DNA from: an uncultured Alphaproteobacteria bacterium
GTDB lineage: Bacteria; Pseudomonadota; Alphaproteobacteria; Bin95
Direction: 5' to 3'
Assembly (NCBI GenBank): GCA_913060845.1
Contig: CAJXVF010000070.1
Span: 1-8,461 of the forward strand
Length of the DNA: 8,461 nt
Below are positions 6,000 through 8,461 of the stretch, in pieces (position 1 is the stretch's first letter; each line of letters opens with the position of its first letter). The notes beneath the pieces were generated by a model that worked only from the letters and a program-made list of their open reading frames with translations, was not told the origin of the DNA and ran no database searches. The translations under genes and the position numbers were made by a program.

Positions 6000-7451
6000 T
6001 TAGTATCCAGGCGGCGCTTCGAACGCCTGATATTCCTGTTCCAGCAATTTTGCGACCTCAATCGCCGTCAGGTCCTCAAGGTAGGGCGCGATGATCTGTA
6101 CGCCGACCGGCAGGCCGGACCGCGTTAGCCCGATTGGCGCAGATACACCTGGAAGGCCAGAAGTCCCATTCCAGCCGGACCAAAACAGCTGATCATTCTG
6201 CAGGACTTCTTTGCCGTTCACGACCAACGTCCGTGTCCACCGAGTTCCCGACTCATTCTGCGGGAATGCCGCACTGGCACCGACGGGGCACAGCAAAACA
6301 TCCCAATCGCGGAAGAACTCGGCCCATACCGCACGCATCCGCATGCGCTCATTATTGGCGGGCAGCCAATCGCGGTGACGCATAACATTCGCCCGCGCCA
6401 TCATCGCGTAATAGCTCATATCATCGGGGCTGAGCGTCTCAATATCCTTGAGGTTCTGTTCGACAAGTTCCGCCGGTTGGCGACCGGATGTAGTAGCGCG
6501 CAGCAGCGTTACATATGTCTGATGCGCCTTCACCTGATCCAGATCCGGCAGTGCGGTATCGCTGACGGTGGCACCCTGTTTCGCCAGAAACTCTGCGACG
6601 TCGTGAATACGTTCAGCGTATTCAGCGTCCGTCTCAATCACTGGCGTTGATGTCTGTACGGCAACGCGGAGGTTCTTCAGCGACCGCACACGTGGCGGGG
6701 GCGGCTCGAACCGCCATGCGGCGGCCTCTGCCGCCTCAGGCCCCGCCATCACGCCAAACGCCATCTCCAAATCAGCGGCGGAACGTGCAAGTGGGCCGAT
6801 CACAGAGATATCTGCATAGGCATGCGCGCCCGGCAGCGAATGACCACGCGGCGGCAATACGCCATATGAGGGCTTCAGGCCCCACACGCCGCAATAATGC
6901 GCTGGATTACGGATTGACCCGCCAATATCCGACCCTGCTTCCAGGCCTGTCATGCCGGAGGCCAAGGCGGCGGCCGCCCCGCCAGATGATCCGCCCGGTG
7001 TGCGTGTCAGGTCCCAGGGGTTATTGGTCGTGCCGTAGATTTTGTTGAAACTCTGCCAGTCCGCCAACATCAGCGGCACATTGGTTTTGCCGAAAATGAC
7101 CGCACCCGCCGCTTTCAAGCGTTGCGCCGCAAGGGCATCTTCGCCAGCAATGTTGTCCTTAAAAGCAGGATCACCCCAAGTCGTTGGCAGGCCTTTGATG
7201 TTGTAACTTTCCTTCAGCGTCATCGGCACGCCGTGCAGCGGCCCCATGATGTCACCTTTTGCGAGGGCGGCGTCTGCGGCGGTAGCGTCTGCCCGTGCCG
7301 TTTCCAAATCCGTCTGGATAATCGCGTTCAGCGTTGGGTTATGCAGCGCCATCCGCGCCAGAAAATGATCCAGCGCTTCAACGGCGCTGATGCGCTTCTC
7401 GCGGATGTCCTGGGCGATCCCCAATGCAGACTTAAAATGCAGTTCGGTCAC
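6000..7451 (-). CDS. Amidase signature family hydrolase
   Basis: A 483-residue, probably cytoplasmic enzyme that hydrolyses a carboxamide bond with a Ser-cisSer-Lys triad. The catalytic lysine is Lys80 (GVPMTLKES). The glycine/serine-rich signature TPGGSSGGAAAALASG (151-166) supplies the cis-Ser, most likely Ser155. The nucleophile is Ser179 in GSDIGGSIRNPA. WGLKPSYGVLP (190-200) and the C-terminal GLPGVSAPIGL plus GLPVGVQIIAP are also typical. All three triad residues are present, so it should be active. The substrate is unknown; the absence of gatC or gatB nearby and the overall sequence favour a free-standing amidase over the GatA subunit. The start codon is GTG at 7451, with GGGGAG seven bases upstream on the minus strand. 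It abuts the small membrane protein gene at its 3' end and is divergent from lemA at its 5' end. Confidence 0.92.
   Translation of the reverse strand: MTELHFKSALGIAQDIREKRISAVEALDHFLARMALHNPTLNAIIQTDLETARADATAADAALAKGDIMGPLHGVPMTLKESYNIKGLPTTWGDPAFKDNIAGEDALAAQRLKAAGAVIFGKTNVPLMLADWQSFNKIYGTTNNPWDLTRTPGGSSGGAAAALASGMTGLEAGSDIGGSIRNPAHYCGVWGLKPSYGVLPPRGHSLPGAHAYADISVIGPLARSAADLEMAFGVMAGPEAAEAAAWRFEPPPPRVRSLKNLRVAVQTSTPVIETDAEYAERIHDVAEFLAKQGATVSDTALPDLDQVKAHQTYVTLLRATTSGRQPAELVEQNLKDIETLSPDDMSYYAMMARANVMRHRDWLPANNERMRMRAVWAEFFRDWDVLLCPVGASAAFPQNESGTRWTRTLVVNGKEVLQNDQLFWSGWNGTSGLPGVSAPIGLTRSGLPVGVQIIAPYLEDLTAIEVAKLLEQEYQAFEAPPGY
6008..6029. repeat. 6-bp inverted repeat near the convergent stops
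   Basis: CAGGCG (6008-6013) and CGCCTG (6024-6029) form a GC-rich stem with a ten-base loop, just after the small membrane protein stop and inside the amidase 3' end. ATATTCCTG follows on the plus strand, without a proper T-run. It could help end the plus-strand transcript, but short GC stems like this are common by chance. Confidence 0.25.
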
Positions 7452-7469
7452 GGTCTTTCTCCCCAGATG

Positions 7470-7498
7470 TTTCAGGCGGCACTAATTTCACTTATACA
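7470..7498 (+). promoter_or_regulatory. Possible sigma-70-type promoter for lemA
   Basis: TATACA (7493-7498) resembles a -10 box, with TTTCAG (7470-7475) 17 bases upstream as a poor -35. It lies in the short gap between the divergent amidase and lemA genes and would give a leader of about 40 bases. The match is weak and is inference from pattern only. Confidence 0.25.
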
Positions 7499-7545
7499 TC
7501 CTGCAATCCAGGCCGCTATCCCGTCCAGTGTTGGAGCTAACCTCT

Positions 7546-8136
7546 ATGCCGCCCGTCACCAAACTTCTCGCAGTATGCGTTCTTGCCCTTGGTCTATACG
7601 GCTGCGGAGTCAACAATATTCCCACATTCGAGGAACAGGCTAAGGCCGATTGGGCGCAGGTGCAGAATCAGTACAAGCGCCGGGCAGACCTGATCCCGAA
7701 CCTGGTCGAAACCGTCAAAGGCTATGCCGCCCAGGAGCGCGAAACGCTGGAGGCTGTTGTCAAAGCCCGCGCCGCTGCGACCCAGGCGACCCTGCCGCCA
7801 GAATTACTGACCGACCCCGCTGCATTCCAGAAGTTCCAGCAGGCGCAAGGACAACTCGGCGGTGCTCTCTCCCGCCTTTTGGTGACGGTGGAGCGTTATC
7901 CAGACCTCAAGAGCAACCAGAACTACTTGAAGCTCCAAGATCAGCTTGAAGGCACAGAAAACCGTATCGCGGTCGCCCGGCGCGACTACATTGAAGCCGT
8001 GCGCAAATACAATACAGAACTGGTCACACTCCCCGGTCGCCTTTGGGCCATGATCATGTACAGCGATAAAAAGCAGATGCAGACCTTCACGGCAGAGCCA
8101 GAAGCCGCGAACGTGCCCCAGGTTAAGTTCAACTAA
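7546..8136 (+). CDS. lemA: LemA family lipoprotein
   Basis: A 196-residue envelope protein of the LemA family, made of long antiparallel helices. The molecular role of the family is not settled. The signal peptide MPPVTKLLAVCVLALGLYGC ends in a lipobox, so Cys20 would be lipidated; many LemA proteins instead keep a simple N-terminal membrane helix. Family motifs are YKRRADLIPNLVETVKGYA (43-61) and YPDLKSNQNYLKLQDQLEGT (118-137), followed by ENRIAVARRDYIEAVRKYN (138-156). I chose ATG 7546 over the upstream in-frame GTG at 7528 because GGAG (7533-7536) lies nine bases before it and the signal peptide starts there directly. Five bases separate the stop from the next ATG (8142), so it is co-transcribed with the TPM-domain gene, a neighbour pairing seen in many bacteria. 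Confidence 0.93.
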   Translation: MPPVTKLLAVCVLALGLYGCGVNNIPTFEEQAKADWAQVQNQYKRRADLIPNLVETVKGYAAQERETLEAVVKARAAATQATLPPELLTDPAAFQKFQQAQGQLGGALSRLLVTVERYPDLKSNQNYLKLQDQLEGTENRIAVARRDYIEAVRKYNTELVTLPGRLWAMIMYSDKKQMQTFTAEPEAANVPQVKFN

Positions 8137-8141
8137 GGCAG

Positions 8142-8432
8142 ATGCGCACTTCAGCCTTCCACACAAGCATTCTGGCGGCCCTTGGTGCCGTGCTGATTGC
8201 CGCCGTTGTCGTGGCCGCACCGCTTGTGGCGCTGACGGATTATGTGGTCGATCAGGCAAGCCTGATCCCGCCGGATCGTGAAGCACAGCTGATTGAAAAA
8301 CTCCGCGCCCATGAAGCCGCTACATCAAACCAGGTGGCCGTTGCGACGGTCGCCAGTCTTGATGGTGAAGTGCTTGAACAGGCAGCACTCGAGATTTTGC
8401 GCACGGCAAAGCTTGGCCAAGCGGATAGGAAC
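8142..8432 (+). CDS. TPM-domain membrane or secreted protein, truncated by the contig end
   Basis: Only the first 97 residues are native. MRTSAFHTSI and a long hydrophobic run to APLVAL (about 9-31) form a signal peptide or membrane anchor. YVVDQASLIPPDREAQLIEK (34-53) and the Gln-Val-Ala-Val-Ala-Thr-Val strand (64-70) with SLDGEVLEQAALEIL (72-86) and LGQADRN (91-97) match the start of the TPM domain (YgcG/TPM_phosphatase family). In other bacteria this domain lies next to lemA, and a phosphatase or repair-linked role has been proposed for some members. The natural continuation after ADRN would be a stretch beginning near N-G-V-L. Instead the sequence switches to sequencing adapter at 8433, so codons after that are artificial. 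AAGG at 8135-8138, overlapping the lemA stop, is a weak ribosome site. Confidence 0.85.
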
Positions 8433-8461
8433 CTGTCTCTTATACACATCTCCGAGCCCAC
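8433..8461. other. Sequencing adapter contamination (Nextera transposase adapter)
   Basis: Bases 8433-8451 read CTGTCTCTTATACACATCT, the reverse complement of the Tn5 mosaic end used in Nextera libraries. Bases 8452-8461 (CCGAGCCCAC) are the start of the read-2 adapter. The contig was therefore not trimmed at this end. Translated on the minus strand, this adapter gives the artificial peptide MGSEMCIRDR, a known contaminant in protein databases. Confidence 0.97.

Noticed and set aside
7122..7643. Plus-strand open frame of 173 codons before lemA
   Set aside because: It is antisense to the 5' part of the amidase gene and overlaps the lemA start in another frame, with no domain visible.
8252..8461. 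Minus-strand open frame of 69 codons at the window end
   Set aside because: It starts with MGSEMCIRDR, the translation of the Nextera adapter, and the rest is antisense to the TPM-domain gene.

Overview
The window looks like one end of a metagenomic or draft-genome contig from an alphaproteobacterium. The evidence is moderate-to-high GC, several lipoproteins, a Tad-type pilus assembly protein with a von Willebrand A domain, an LLM-class flavin/F420 oxidoreductase and a TIM-barrel epimerase-like protein. I cannot name the genus from the sequence. The last 29 bases (8433-8461) are not biological: they match the Nextera transposase mosaic end plus read-2 adapter, so native sequence stops at 8432.

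Layout, left to right. A TadG-like VWA protein (+) fills the first 1.5 kb. Its first transmembrane segment is coded upstream of the first ATG in a frame with no standard start, and its reading frame runs about 60 codons past the family's usual end. It converges on a minus-strand pair, an unknown lipoprotein followed by a GNAT acetyltransferase, coupled by a TAATG overlap. A second lipoprotein (+) starts 43 bp away, divergent from the first, and its 3' end overlaps a metal-dependent TIM-barrel protein (-). Divergent from that is a secreted histidine phosphatase (+), which overlaps an LLM-class oxidoreductase (-). Next come a small three-helix membrane protein (+) and an amidase-signature hydrolase (-) that abut with no gap. 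The window ends with a lemA-type lipoprotein gene (+) and a truncated TPM-domain gene (+), a pairing known in many bacteria.

The genes do not form one pathway. Strands change at almost every gene, and four successive convergent junctions have no intergenic DNA, so most genes are probably transcribed alone. Only lipoprotein-GNAT and LemA-TPM look like operons. There are no RNA genes, insertion sequences, CRISPR arrays or phage genes, and no gene-free stretch over 300 bases. I see no strong sign of a new biological system. The points most worth a second look are the disrupted ends of the TadG-like gene, the paired inverted repeats at its 3' end, and the adapter at the contig edge.
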